A stretch of 64,000 nt of DNA from the NCBI GenBank assembly GCA_945861275.1, contig CAMATZ010000004.1:62001-126000 (forward strand). Direction: 5' to 3'. The notes below the pieces were generated by a model. It saw only the letters and a list, made by a program, of their open reading frames with translations. It searched no databases and was not told the origin of the DNA. Shown piece after piece: positions 23,126 through 32,572 of this stretch (position 1 is its first letter; each line of letters opens with the position of its first letter). Position numbers and translations under genes: made by a program. Source of the DNA: Bordetella parapertussis (GTDB lineage Bacteria; Pseudomonadota; Gammaproteobacteria; Burkholderiales; SG8-41).

Positions 23126-24865
23126 ATGGACGACGCCCGGCAGCCCGGCGCTTCACTGCTCGCAAAGACGCTGGCCATTGTCATTGCCGCAACCGCGTTG
23201 CTGGTGGCGGTGATCTGCCTGCCCCTCCGCTCGGCGATGCTGGAACGCTTCGCGGCCATTGAGCGGGATGTCGGTCTGCGCGACCTGGAACGCGCGCGCA
23301 ACACGCTCGCCGACCAGATGGCGGCGCTCGGCGCCATGGCGCGCGACTATGGCGTATGGGATGAAACATATGCGTACGCCGTGGGCAAGGGTCCAGCCAA
23401 TTATCTCGATGTCAACTACGCCGACGCCACGCTGGCGCAAAACCGCGTCGGCCTGATCGTGATTGTCTCGGCGGCGGACAAAGTGCTGTGGTCGCAGGGC
23501 TTCGACCTGCGCGAGGGCAAGCGCATGCCGCCTCCCGCCGCCGGCGCCTTGATCACTACGCCCGCTCATCCGCTGCTCGCGCACAAGCGCAAGACGTTCG
23601 AGCCTGTGGCGGGACTGCTGCGCGCCGAAGGCCATATGTGGATGGTGGGCGCGCACCCCATCCTGACCAGCGCGCTGCAGGGTCCCGCGCGCGGCGCGAT
23701 GATATTGGGCCGCAGGCTCGACGCCGCCGAGATCGAACGCCTGTCCAAACAATTGCGGCTGGATTTGTCGCTGATCACGCCGGGCGACGCCAAGGCCCCC
23801 GTCGATGTGGCCGCCGCCGAGCGCGTCCTCGATGCATCCGGCGTGTTGGTGCGGCCGCTGGATGAACAGACACTGGCCGGCTACGCGCGGCTGAGTGATC
23901 TGAATGGCGCTCCCGCCGCCATTTTGCGCGTGGTGTCGCCACGCACCGTCTATACGCAAGGCAAGTCCGACGCTAATACCATGGCACTGTCAGTGGCGCT
24001 GGCGTGTCTGGTATTCGGCGCGCTGGTGATGCTGCTCCTGCATCGCGTGATCATCCGCCGCGTCGCCGGCCTGGGACATGATGTCACGGCGGTGGGCGAG
24101 GCCAGGAATCACTCACTGAGGGTAGCCGTCAGCGGCCGCGATGAGATCGCGCGCCTCGCTACTGACGTGAACCGCATGCTGGCCGCGCTGGAACGTCTGA
24201 ATAGCGAGCTTGACATTGAGCGCGCCAAGGGCGAACGGCTCTTGCGCAACATCCTGCCTGGCCCCATCGCCGACAGACTGAAGGAGAACGAAGGCACCAT
24301 CGCCGACTCCTTCTCCGAAGTGAGCGTGCTGTTCGCCGATATCGTTGGCTTCACCGAACTCAGCAGTAGCGTCGATCCGCCGCAGTTGGTGTTCATGCTG
24401 AACGGCGTGTTCTCGCGATTCGACGCGCTCGCCGAGCGCCATGGGCTGGAGAAAATCAAGACCATCGGTGACGCCTACATGATCGTCGCGGGCGTGCCGG
24501 TGCCGCGCGCCGATCATGCGCAAGCGCTTGCCGCCATGGCGCTCGACATGATCGAGGCCATCGAGTCCTTTAACGCGACCCACGGCACTCAACTCAAGGT
24601 GCGCATCGGCATCAACAGCGGCCCGGTGGTGGCGGGTGTCATCGGCACCAAAAAATTCATCTACGACCTGTGGGGCGACGCGGTCAATATCGCAAGCCGC
24701 ATGGAGTCCACCGGCATCCCCGGCCGCGTACATGTCACGGCGGATACGCACGCACTGCTCGAAGACACTTTCGTGATGGAGTCGCGCGGCACGATCACGG
24801 TAAAGGGCAAGGGTGAAATGCACACATGGCTGCTTGCCGAGCGCGCACACCCGCAACAGCCTTAG
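23126..24865 (+). CDS. class III adenylate cyclase with CHASE4 sensor and HAMP
   Basis: A 579-residue inner-membrane receptor cyclase making cAMP. One N-terminal helix (about 12-34) and one near 287-309 bracket a periplasmic CHASE4 domain (DYGVWDETYAY, then NRVGLIVIVSAADKVLWSQG). HAMP follows (310-365), then the cyclase domain from about 395. The metal-binding motif is FADIVGFTEL with Asp405. The lysine in EKIKTIGDAYM and the aspartate in DLWGDAVNIASRM are the adenine-specifying pair, with Asn/Arg of the transition-state motif in NIASRM. All catalytic residues look intact. It probably links an extracytoplasmic ligand to cAMP output. Confidence 0.92.
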   Translation: MDDARQPGASLLAKTLAIVIAATALLVAVICLPLRSAMLERFAAIERDVGLRDLERARNTLADQMAALGAMARDYGVWDETYAYAVGKGPANYLDVNYADATLAQNRVGLIVIVSAADKVLWSQGFDLREGKRMPPPAAGALITTPAHPLLAHKRKTFEPVAGLLRAEGHMWMVGAHPILTSALQGPARGAMILGRRLDAAEIERLSKQLRLDLSLITPGDAKAPVDVAAAERVLDASGVLVRPLDEQTLAGYARLSDLNGAPAAILRVVSPRTVYTQGKSDANTMALSVALACLVFGALVMLLLHRVIIRRVAGLGHDVTAVGEARNHSLRVAVSGRDEIARLATDVNRMLAALERLNSELDIERAKGERLLRNILPGPIADRLKENEGTIADSFSEVSVLFADIVGFTELSSSVDPPQLVFMLNGVFSRFDALAERHGLEKIKTIGDAYMIVAGVPVPRADHAQALAAMALDMIEAIESFNATHGTQLKVRIGINSGPVVAGVIGTKKFIYDLWGDAVNIASRMESTGIPGRVHVTADTHALLEDTFVMESRGTITVKGKGEMHTWLLAERAHPQQP

Positions 24866-25081
24866 AGCGCCTAATATGATGGAACTGGGAGGGCTGGTGC
24901 GAGTTTTGCCCCAGGGCTTTGTCGCACGGCTTCATGCGCCTCACCTGCGAAGGCTGCGCAGGCGCAAAAACACGTGCGCGATCAAAGTGCCCCCGCTTGC
25001 GCTGGCGCCTCCAGCCCACTATCCTGACCGCCGTCCGCTACGCTGACCGTGCGACATACTGCTCATATCGTGGAGAAATCG

Positions 25082-26002
25082 ATGGATCAAACCTTGCAGG
25101 ATTTTCTCGGCATTCAATGGCCCGAACGCTCGAAAAAACCGCGCGCCGAAGGTATCACCATGGTGATGGATACCGGCTGGCCGACCACTTTTTGCGAAAG
25201 CATGCTGGCGCAGTACGGCGAATATCTCGACGTGGTGAAGCTGTGGGATCCGCACCTGCGCGCGCCCGAAAAAGAAATCCGCAAAAAGATCGAGGTCTAC
25301 AACCACTACAACGTCAAAGTGCAGCCCGGCGGCATATTCATGGAAATCGCGCGCATTCAGGGCAACGAAAAAAAGGTCATGGAAAAAATGGCTGATCTCG
25401 GCTTTTCGGTGATCGAAGTCTCCAGCACCGCTACCACCGCGGCGCGCGACATGCAGCGCGAGACGGATTTCGTTAAATACGCCAAGGATCTCGATTTCAC
25501 CGTGTTCGGCGAAGTGGGCAAGAAATTCATCGAGGGCGACACCACGCGCCGCAGCGAGAAGGTGGTGGACGAAGAAGTCACCGTCAAGGAAATGCTGGCG
25601 CTGCTCAATGCCGGCGCGTCTTACGTGTATTGGGAAGGCCACTTGCTGCGCCGCGTGATGGGCGAGACCGCCGAGGATTTGCTGGAAAGCCGCGAAACCG
25701 GCACACAACAAGTACTGCGCGTAGCGAAAGAAGTTGGCCAGCAGCGCATCATTTTCGAAGTGTCACCGCTGCGTGAAATGGTGCCGCGCCGCACGCTGCA
25801 ATTCTGGCTGGTATCGCTGTTCGGTACCGAGGTCAATCTCGGCAACGTGCGCCTCGAAGAGCTCGGCTTTCTCGAAGCGCTACGCTCCGGCAGCCACCCG
25901 GTGCATGGCTTCGGGCAGGCCGGCGATTATCCGTGGATACGCGCGGTGGAAAGCGGCAAGCCGGCGGATTATCCGTGGTGGTCGGAAGCGCTCAAATCGT
26001 AG
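25082..26002 (+). CDS. ComA-family phosphosulfolactate synthase-like protein
   Basis: A 306-residue TIM-barrel protein of the ComA family (PF02679). Signatures: KKPRAEGITMVMDTGWP at about 18, DVVKLWDPHLRAPEKEIRKKI, the VQPGGIFMEIA strand, FSVIEVSSTATTA, and LLNAGASYVYWEGHLLRR. Authentic ComA adds sulfite to phosphoenolpyruvate to make phosphosulfolactate for coenzyme M. Bacterial relatives outside that pathway are of unknown or sulfolactate-related role, and no other coenzyme M gene is here. Start ATG 25082 follows GGAG. The next gene is a Bug receptor 96 bp downstream, possibly the same transcript. Confidence 0.85.
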   Translation: MDQTLQDFLGIQWPERSKKPRAEGITMVMDTGWPTTFCESMLAQYGEYLDVVKLWDPHLRAPEKEIRKKIEVYNHYNVKVQPGGIFMEIARIQGNEKKVMEKMADLGFSVIEVSSTATTAARDMQRETDFVKYAKDLDFTVFGEVGKKFIEGDTTRRSEKVVDEEVTVKEMLALLNAGASYVYWEGHLLRRVMGETAEDLLESRETGTQQVLRVAKEVGQQRIIFEVSPLREMVPRRTLQFWLVSLFGTEVNLGNVRLEELGFLEALRSGSHPVHGFGQAGDYPWIRAVESGKPADYPWWSEALKS

Positions 26003-26098
26003 GATGGGTCTCTCAACAAAGTTCTGAATCATGAATATCGAATCCGATTGTTGTGAAATTGCCATCCGTGCAATGGCTGAACTGGGAGCACACCGCGC

Positions 26099-27082
26099 AT
26101 GACCCGTACGCCTCTCATGCGGCTTACCACCGTTGCGCTGCTCGCCGCTTGCAGCGCCGCCGCGAACGCACTCGCCGCCGAAAGCTTTCCGCTGCGCCCG
26201 ATGCGTATTATCGTGCCGTTTCCGCCCGGCGGCGGTACCGACATCATGGGGCGCATGGTGGCGCAGCGGTTCACCGATGTTTTTCGCATGCAAGTGGTGG
26301 TCGATAATCGCGGCGGCGCCGGCGGCATTATCGGCACCGAAATGGCCGTCAGGGCCAATGCCGACGGCCACACCCTGCTGATCGGCACGGTGAGCACCCT
26401 TTGCATCAATGCCAGCCTGCACAAAAAATTGCCGTTCGACACCGTAAAAGACCTGGCGCCCTTGAGCCTGCTGGCATCGACACCCAGCATGCTGGTGGTA
26501 GGCAACTCTATCGCCGCAAAGTCCGTCAAGGAGTTGATCGCGCTCGCCAAGACCAAGCCGGGCCAACTGCATTTTGCCTCTCCGGGCAGCGGTTCTTCGG
26601 CACATCTCGGTGGCGAACTCTTAAAGCAGGCGGCGGGTATCGATATTCAGCACGTGCCTTACAAAGGCACGGGGCCGGCGATAACAGATGTGGTGAGCGG
26701 ACAAGTGGCGATGTTTATCACCAACATGCCCTCGGTAATGCCGATGATAAAAGCCAACCGTCTGCGCGCGCTGGCGGTGACCTCGTTGCAGCGCTCGGTG
26801 CTGGTGCCGGACTTGCCGACAGTGGCCGAATCGGGCATACCCGGTTTTGACATCACCGTGTGGTACGGCCTGCTCGCCCCCGCTGCCACGCCCAAGCCGC
26901 TCATCAGTCGCCTGAATCAGGAACTGCGCACGATGGCGGAAATAGCGGACGTGAAGGAGCGCCTCGCGGCACAAGGCGCCGAAGCCATGAGCAGCACGCC
27001 GGAAGAATTTGCAAAACGCATACGCGATGACCTGGCGAAGTGGGGCAAGATTGTTAAGGCTTCGGGGGCGCGGGTGGACTAA
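26099..27082 (+). CDS. Bug/TctC-family periplasmic solute receptor
   Basis: A 327-residue receptor. Signal peptide to about residue 26 (AAANALAAESFPLRPMRI). It has IVPFPPGGGTDIMGRMVAQRF, VVVDNRGGAGGIIGTEMAVRA and HVPYKGTGPAITDVVSGQVAM. The DNRGGAGGIIG form differs from the three paralogues at 14-20 kb, so this is a separate subfamily. It follows the ComA-like gene on the same strand; a receptor for a sulfonate or phosphorylated organic acid would be a testable idea, but nothing in the sequence proves it. It ends 206 bp before the truncated dehydrogenase. Confidence 0.92.
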   Translation: MTRTPLMRLTTVALLAACSAAANALAAESFPLRPMRIIVPFPPGGGTDIMGRMVAQRFTDVFRMQVVVDNRGGAGGIIGTEMAVRANADGHTLLIGTVSTLCINASLHKKLPFDTVKDLAPLSLLASTPSMLVVGNSIAAKSVKELIALAKTKPGQLHFASPGSGSSAHLGGELLKQAAGIDIQHVPYKGTGPAITDVVSGQVAMFITNMPSVMPMIKANRLRALAVTSLQRSVLVPDLPTVAESGIPGFDITVWYGLLAPAATPKPLISRLNQELRTMAEIADVKERLAAQGAEAMSSTPEEFAKRIRDDLAKWGKIVKASGARVD

Positions 27083-27222
27083 TCTTCTCACCCCTATGCG
27101 ACTCGAATGCCCGCCACCCGCACCAGGGGATAGAATTTATATACTGCCTTACAAGCAAAGCCCCGGCCATCCTTGGCGCCGAAGCAAGCATCGCCGCAAT
27201 GTGCAAGCACGCGCCGCGCTTT

Positions 27223-27940
27223 CCTCGCACCACCGGCCCACGTATTATGCGCATACTGATCTTGCGAAACCGCGCGAGGAGCCCTGCATGGACGCTGCCA
27301 TGCCCTTTCGACACCGCTCGTTCCCCTTCATCATCCACGCCGGCAAGGGCGCGCTAAAGTTGCTGCGCGGGGAGGTGAATCGCACCAAAGCAAAGCGTGC
27401 TTTCGTGGTGTGCGGCAAATCGGTTGCGCACGAGACCGATCTTGTTAACCGCGTCAAGGCGAATCTCGGTGACTATTACGCAGGTATTTTCGATGGCGTA
27501 GAAGTATCGTCACCGCTGCCGTCGGTGCATAAAGGTGTCGCCGCCGCGCGCGAAGCCGGAGCCGATCTCATCGTGGCCGTCGGTGGAGGCAGTGCAATGG
27601 TGACTGCCCGCGCGATCATTATCCTGCTCGCCGAGAAAGGTGATATCCACGAGATTTGTACGCAATACCCGCCCGGTCAGCCGCCTGTGAGCCCAAAGCT
27701 GATGGCGCGCAAGATTCCGAACATCCTGGTGTTGACCACGCCGAGCACGGCGATGACGCAGGCGGGCACGGCGGTCAAGGATGTCGAACGAAGTCATCGC
27801 CTGGAATTGTTCGACCCCAAGACGCGCCCTGCCGCGATGATCTGGGATGGCGATGCCATGCTGACGGCGCCGGCTGATCTTTATTTGAGCACGGCCGCAT
27901 CGGCGTTAAGCGGCATCGTTGCTGGCGCGGCATCGCCCGC
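27223..27940 (+). repeat. segmental duplication, left copy (promoter region plus 5' half of Fe-ADH gene)
   Basis: From CCTCGCACCACCGGCCCACG onward this segment matches 32572-33290, including about 60 bp upstream of the ATG with the shared GGCCCACGTATTATGCGCAT. Homology stops abruptly after the GCATCGCC near 27940. Between the encoded proteins I count 14 substitutions in about 195 aligned residues, so the copies have diverged since duplication. Confidence 0.85.
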
Positions 27941-28022
27941 AAGTCCCACGCGGGGGTTTACTACTTGCGGGGATGCAGGTCAAAATGCAGCCACGCCGTG
28001 CCTCTGCGGCATCGGGAGATAA
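27288..28022 (+). pseudogene. truncated iron-containing alcohol dehydrogenase/maleylacetate reductase-like gene
   Basis: The first ~215 residues are the nucleotide-binding half of an Fe-ADH-like protein (HAGKGALKLLRGEVN, VAVGGGSAMVTARAI, LTTPSTAMTQ). The frame then runs into unrelated sequence for about 28 residues (PASPTRGFTTCGDAGQNAAT) and stops at 28022. The helical C-terminal domain, which holds the metal ligands and half of the active site, is missing. The start ATG has GAGGAG in front, so it may still be translated, but no activity is expected. The complete relative is at 32636. Its stop is 3 bp before the next gene. Confidence 0.85.
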
Positions 28023-28025
28023 GTC

Positions 28026-31000
28026 ATGCTGCGACGGCACTTGGCTGCAATTGTGTTTGCTGCGCTATGGTTACCCCCGCACCTCACGGTGGCCCAGGTG
28101 CCCCCCGGGCAAGTGCCTACTCTCGACGAGCAGCGTTGCCAACAATACGCCGACACCATGGAAAACCTGTGCCGGAACTGGTGTGCCTCGGGCTGCGTCG
28201 CCGACAGCGACCCCTGCATGCCCTTCGAATGGGATCGCGAAGCACGAATGACGCAGTGCCGTAGGTTTGTCGACACTGCCCGGGAAACCGCTCGCTGGCA
28301 GCAATTATTGGAAGGGCGAGTGGCCTCGTGCACGCAACGTGACAGGCCCGGACCCGCCCGCGCCTGCGCAGGCCCTTCGGCACTCGGCGCCGGGCTCGGA
28401 GCCATTGCAGCGACGCCCCTAGGGGCGACGTCGGCAATTCTTCGTTGCGCCGAGTTGCAGTCCACGCACGAGCGGCTCGTGAATGAAGCTGCCGCTTTGC
28501 GAGCGCAGATTGCGGCTCTGCGCAATCTTTCGGCGCTTGACGTCGTACGCACCTCGCTGGCGCCCGTTGCGCAACGGCTGGAGGCGTCTGCGGCGTCTGC
28601 GAGCGCCGCCTTGGCCACCGCAGCCATGAACCATCCACAGGTCTCGACCAATTTGTCGCGCCGCATGGGTTCTGTTAGTGACAGCATGCGATCCATCCGT
28701 CGTGCCTTGTCATCGCCCAACCCGCTGGCCGCGAGAGTTGATGCGCTTGAAGTCGAGCGTACCGCGGTCGCTCAAAGCATATCGGGCGTGCGGGACCGGG
28801 CGGATGCCGGAGGTTGCAAGTTGACCACGCCCCCAGTTCCTGCCGACCGGCCTGCCTCAGTTGCGGTGATCGGTACGACAGGGACCAAACCATCGATTCA
28901 ACAGGACGCAAACGGCGACATGCGCTTGATCACGGCGAATGACTCGGCGGTCGTCCTGGCCTTTGGATTGAATGCGATGGCGTTTGCCACCGGCGATTTA
29001 GCTGGCATAAGTGCGTTGAATCCGGATGCAATAATCATTCGGGGCGGCGCGCTCAGCATCGCCTCCACCGCGGGCGCGACTCGAAGCCCGCCGACGGTTA
29101 CCACCGCTGAGGCACGGATCACGCCCCGGCGCACCGCCTACACGGTGGATCGAGACCCCGCGTCCAATGTCACATTGATCTACGTCAGCGAAGGCTCAGT
29201 GGAGGTGCAGGCCTTGGGCACCGGCCAGCGCCTGACGCTGTCAGCGGGACAATGGGCAGCCGTTACGCCGGGCAATGTCCAAACGTCCGCGACGCTACCG
29301 GCCACAGCCGGCGCACAGCCCACCGTAACTGCTGCTGCGGCCGCAGCGACGCCCACGACCACCGGTTTGCTCCCGGACATCGATATCAATGGCCCAATGA
29401 TCCGGAACTTCGGCATGGATCAGCCGCGGCCGGAACTGTGTATGCAAGCCTGCCAGAGCAATCCAGCCTGCGTGGCCTACACGTACGTCAAGCCGGGCGC
29501 CTATCAGCCGCGTGATCCACCGGTCTGCTATCTCAAGTCGAGGGTGGACAGCACTTATGCGAACAATCGTGTCATCTCGGGGATTGTTCGGGGAGCTTTG
29601 CCGGTACCCCAGCAAGCGGTGCTACCGCCGGCTGTTCAGCCGCCTCCGCCTCCCGGACTCGCACCACCGCCGATCGCAACCGGCACGCCGTCCAACATGG
29701 CGAATTGCACCAAGGGCGCCCTGGTATCGCGCGGCAAGCCTGCCAGCATGAGCAGCAAAGGCGGCTACGCCGATAACCCGCAGGGTGGGGTCGATGGGAT
29801 CATAAACGGAGGCTTTGGCTTTCATACCGCTCAGGAAATGGCCCCGTGGTGGGACGTCGATTTAGGGGCGCCGATGCCATTGCACTCGGTGGAAATATAC
29901 AACAGCAGTTACAGCGCGCCGCATCGTGCCCGGACGCTGCGGGTGCTCGTTTCCGCCGACCGCGCGAACTGGCGCACGATCTACACGCACGATGGCAGCA
30001 CCTTCGGCGGCATCGCCGACCTTGCGCCAGCTAATCCCCTCGTCGTGCCGCTTCGGGGCGAGGCGTCGCGCTACGTCCGCCTCCAGCTTGCCGAAATGAG
30101 CTACCTGCACCTTGATGAAGTGGAGGTGTTTGGCTGCGGCGCTGGAACGACTCACCCTCCTGTGATCGCTCCACCCGGACCGCCTGTTCAGCCTGCGCCG
30201 GAATCCATCGACGTTTTGGGACAAACATGGAACGAATCCGAGGTTGCCAGCTGGAGAGGGGTATGGACGCGCATCGGAACCAGCAACGAGTTCGATGCGA
30301 GGTTCACCCATCCCAGCGGCTCGTCTATCGGTGGCAAACTGCGGATGGATGTTGACCGCAGAAACCTGCGTATATTCCGCTGGAACCCCGGCACGTGGGG
30401 CATCTGCAGCTACATTGGAACGTTTTCCGCGGATTTTTCGTCGGTGGCGGGAACCTATCAGTGTACTGACGCCAGAGAAATTTGGTCCGCGCCGTATGCC
30501 TGGAGTGCGACCATTGCATCTACGCGCGTCGATGCAAATCCCCCCGGACATTTACCACCTCCAGCAGTTGACCTGTCGGCGCTGGCCGGTGACTGGACGG
30601 GCTACTTCACTGCCAGGCCCGGCGAACGCTATCCCGAAAGAATAACCATGGAATATGGCCGGTTGGTGTTGTACGCGGCACAACGCCCGAACGACAGCAG
30701 TTCAATGACAAGAAGTGCTGCCACGATTGAAAGCGGCGGCGCTATTGTTGCATTCGGCGGTATCCGCGGCGCCATCTCCGCAGATCGCAACCGCATCGAC
30801 TGGTCTAACGGCGCCGTCTGGGTGCGCGGAGGCATGCCGGTAACGCCGCCGCCCTCGACTCAGGGTGCGCCTGCGGGATACACCCTTTGCGCTCAGGAAA
30901 ACCAGCGCTGCAATTTCAGCGGCCAAAGGGATGTAGCCTACGGGGCCAACGGCAAATTCATCTTCAAACCGGGGCTGCAAAACGGAGTCGACTGCAATAA

Positions 31001-31055
31001 TGGTGTTTTCGGTGATCCTATCTTTGGCACAGTCAAGGCCTGCTACATAAAGTAA
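28026..31055 (+). CDS. large secreted modular protein with FecR-like, PAN and F5/8 type C (discoidin) domains
   Basis: A 1009-residue exported protein. Signal peptide 1-24; a cysteine-rich segment (35-110); a coiled-coil region (about 140-250); a FecR-like segment (about 300-425, with NVTLIYVSEGSVEVQALG); a PAN/apple-type domain (about 449-525, four cysteines, LCMQACQSNPACVAYTY); proline-rich linker; F5/8 type C discoidin (about 561-706, DNPQGGVDGIINGG...WWDVDLG...VRLQLAE); two beta-rich segments with WRGVWTR and LAGDWTGYF; and a C-terminal YTLCAQENQRCNFSG module (from about 951) known from extracellular bacterial glycosidases. PAN and discoidin domains bind glycans or proteins, so a surface adhesin is likely. 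The gene starts with GGGAGA before ATG 28026 and lies between the duplicated ADH copies. Confidence 0.85.
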   Translation: MLRRHLAAIVFAALWLPPHLTVAQVPPGQVPTLDEQRCQQYADTMENLCRNWCASGCVADSDPCMPFEWDREARMTQCRRFVDTARETARWQQLLEGRVASCTQRDRPGPARACAGPSALGAGLGAIAATPLGATSAILRCAELQSTHERLVNEAAALRAQIAALRNLSALDVVRTSLAPVAQRLEASAASASAALATAAMNHPQVSTNLSRRMGSVSDSMRSIRRALSSPNPLAARVDALEVERTAVAQSISGVRDRADAGGCKLTTPPVPADRPASVAVIGTTGTKPSIQQDANGDMRLITANDSAVVLAFGLNAMAFATGDLAGISALNPDAIIIRGGALSIASTAGATRSPPTVTTAEARITPRRTAYTVDRDPASNVTLIYVSEGSVEVQALGTGQRLTLSAGQWAAVTPGNVQTSATLPATAGAQPTVTAAAAAATPTTTGLLPDIDINGPMIRNFGMDQPRPELCMQACQSNPACVAYTYVKPGAYQPRDPPVCYLKSRVDSTYANNRVISGIVRGALPVPQQAVLPPAVQPPPPPGLAPPPIATGTPSNMANCTKGALVSRGKPASMSSKGGYADNPQGGVDGIINGGFGFHTAQEMAPWWDVDLGAPMPLHSVEIYNSSYSAPHRARTLRVLVSADRANWRTIYTHDGSTFGGIADLAPANPLVVPLRGEASRYVRLQLAEMSYLHLDEVEVFGCGAGTTHPPVIAPPGPPVQPAPESIDVLGQTWNESEVASWRGVWTRIGTSNEFDARFTHPSGSSIGGKLRMDVDRRNLRIFRWNPGTWGICSYIGTFSADFSSVAGTYQCTDAREIWSAPYAWSATIASTRVDANPPGHLPPPAVDLSALAGDWTGYFTARPGERYPERITMEYGRLVLYAAQRPNDSSSMTRSAATIESGGAIVAFGGIRGAISADRNRIDWSNGAVWVRGGMPVTPPPSTQGAPAGYTLCAQENQRCNFSGQRDVAYGANGKFIFKPGLQNGVDCNNGVFGDPIFGTVKACYIK

Positions 31056-31254
31056 AGCGGCCGCGCAGCACCGCGTGAGGGAGGCTCTTGACGTTGCCGT
31101 CAAGCTGAATAGACACGACTATTTTGCCCACCCCTGTGTCTATTTTTCCAGCGGTGGCAACTGCGGCACATTCACTTCAACCGCGGATCGAGCGCATCAC
31201 TCAGCAACAGTAGATAAACTGAACGCCGTAACCAGCACCGCCATCGCTGCTGTC
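31056..31254. other. 199-bp spacer between the secreted gene and its partial copy
   Basis: No gene recognised. It contains TTGACGTTGCCGTCAA (31088-31103), a short palindrome (TTGACG/CGTCAA) 32 bp after the stop codon that could be part of a terminator, although no T-run follows directly. Confidence 0.35.
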
Positions 31255-31450
31255 GCTGCCGCAAGCCTGCGAGCATGAGCAGCAAAGGCGGCTACGCCGA
31301 TAACCCGCAGGGCGGGGTCGATGGGATCATGAACGGAGGCGTCGGCTTTCATACCGGCGCGAAATTGGCCGCGTGGCGGGAGGTCGATTTGGGTGCATCG
31401 ATGCCGCTGCGCGGGCAGGCATCACGCTACGTGCGCCTACAGCTGGGGAT
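31255..31450 (+). pseudogene. fragment of the discoidin domain, internally deleted
   Basis: The sequence from AGCCTGCGAGCATGAGCAGC onward copies 29740-29870 of the gene above, then jumps to a match of 30048-30085 (GCGGGCAGGCATCACGCTAC). About 175 bp of the domain are therefore deleted. Homology ends at CGCCTACAGCT, exactly where IS91 transposase sequence begins on the other strand. It cannot encode a folded domain. Confidence 0.8.
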
Positions 31451-31590
31451 AGGAATTTTGTTGATCAGCGTTAGCAGTTGCTTGATGCTTGGGGCTGCTG
31501 CCGCATGGAACACCGGCTCACCCTCGTCTGTGATGCAATAGACGCCATCCAACACCAGCCCATGCAGGTGAATGATCAGATTAGCGGCGG
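31447..31590 (-). mobile_element. IS91-family transposase fragment (middle part)
   Basis: The minus strand encodes SAANLIIHLHGLVLDGVY and then CITDEGEPVFHAAAAPSIKQ, a stretch typical of IS91/ISCR (Y2, HUH) transposases around the HxH metal site (HLHGL). It is bounded on one side by the discoidin fragment and on the other by a pair of small hairpins and the group II intron. In this frame a TGA occurs in the hairpin region. It continues the N-terminal piece at 32359-32572, so one element has been split and shortened. Confidence 0.8.
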
Positions 31591-31598
31591 AGTAGATC

Positions 31599-31661
31599 GC
31601 GCAATCCCTATTGCGCCGAATGCGTATCGCGGATCAATCATGCGGCGCAATAGGATTGCGC
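31599..31661. repeat. two mutually inverted hairpins at the intron insertion point
   Basis: GCGCAATCCCTATTGCGC (31599-31616) and GCGCAATAGGATTGCGC (31645-31661) are each palindromic and are near reverse complements of each other. The second ends four bases before the 5' end of the group II intron. Hairpins directly upstream of the insertion site are a hallmark of group IIC introns. Confidence 0.65.
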
Positions 31662-31665
31662 CCTA

Positions 31666-32358
31666 GTGTGCCCGGCATGGGCATTGTACTAGTTATCTGA
31701 AAGGAGATAACCGGAAGGAGTGACACCAACCGTAGAGAACTCCAAGGTGGACGCCGCGAGGCCAAGCTGAAAGAAGAGGGTATCAAAGACACGACCGTAC
31801 AAACAGGAACAAGCAGCGAGGCCGTATGTGGGCGATAAGCGTGCTAGCAAACGCGAAATCCAACTGTCACCGAAAGACACATTAGGTAGAGCTCGACGGC
31901 GCGGGTCGAAAGTACATGCAACTTACCCGGGGAGATCTCGCGCATGAGAGTGAGCGAGAAGTCAGCAAAGTCCGTAGTAGTGACGAGGCCTGCTGAAAGG
32001 CGGGCGGAGCGAAGGGACGAAGAGTCACGAGAGCGGGGCACGACCCGAACTCACTGCAAGAGGCGAGCAGGCGGTCGAAAGCAAGGGGCGTTGCAACTGC
32101 GGCAGCCACCCCTTGCGGCGCGGGATGCCGGATGAGTGGATTCTCATCCGGGAGACAGGGCTGGCCGTCGAGTCGAAAGCGGTGGCGTGAAGGAACGAGA
32201 CGCAACGTAATGAGCACCCGTGTTGGCTTCCGCTTACACTGTTGCTCGCGAGCAGGCCGAGAGGCTGCGCTTGCCGGACTCAACCGCCGTATGCGGAAAA
32301 CCGCACGTACGGTGGTGTGGGAGGGCTGACGGGCGAAATCCCGTCAGCTCCACCCGAT
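31666..32358 (+). ncRNA. group II intron without an internal ORF
   Basis: The 5' end GTGTGCCCGGCATGGGCATT and the early domain I segment with TATCTGAAAGGAGATAACCG fit bacterial group II introns. Near the 3' end the domain V hairpin is CCGTATGCGG-AAAA-CCGCACGTACGG (32289-32316), followed by the domain VI hairpin GGGCTGACGGGCGAAATCCC and a CACCCGAT end. The whole is about 693 nt, and domain IV has no room for a reverse transcriptase/maturase. It must be immobile unless helped in trans. Domain V is flanked by CCGC/GTGG instead of the usual GAGC/GTTC, giving a CGC-type triad. Boundaries are by comparison with remembered consensus, so a few bases uncertain. Confidence 0.85.
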
Positions 32359-32572
32359 CAATATTGACATGCGCTTGTTTGATGAGGAAGGTGTTGAGGA
32401 CGCGATGAATGATCTGCAACACCAGTGCCAGCAGTTCGGGATACACGGCGAAGAGGCTGCGTAGCGGTAGCGGGAACGACAGCACCCACTGGCGCACCGG
32501 CACGCGCGGGATGATGCTGTCCACCAGATCAGCGGCCGTTTGCGCCGCGTGCCGCATGAGCCCACACTATCC
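32359..32572 (-). mobile_element. IS91-family transposase fragment (N-terminal part), frameshifted
   Basis: Minus-strand frames encode SCGTRR and, one frame over, AQTAADLVDSIIPRVPVRQW, VLSFPLPLRSLFAVYPELL and ALVLQIIHRVLNTFLIKQA, the conserved zinc-finger-to-core stretch of IS91 transposases. The frame change after SCGTRR and the truncation at both ends show it is dead. The fragment stops where the duplicated ADH segment begins (about 32572), suggesting that the duplication boundary is an IS91 event. Confidence 0.82.
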
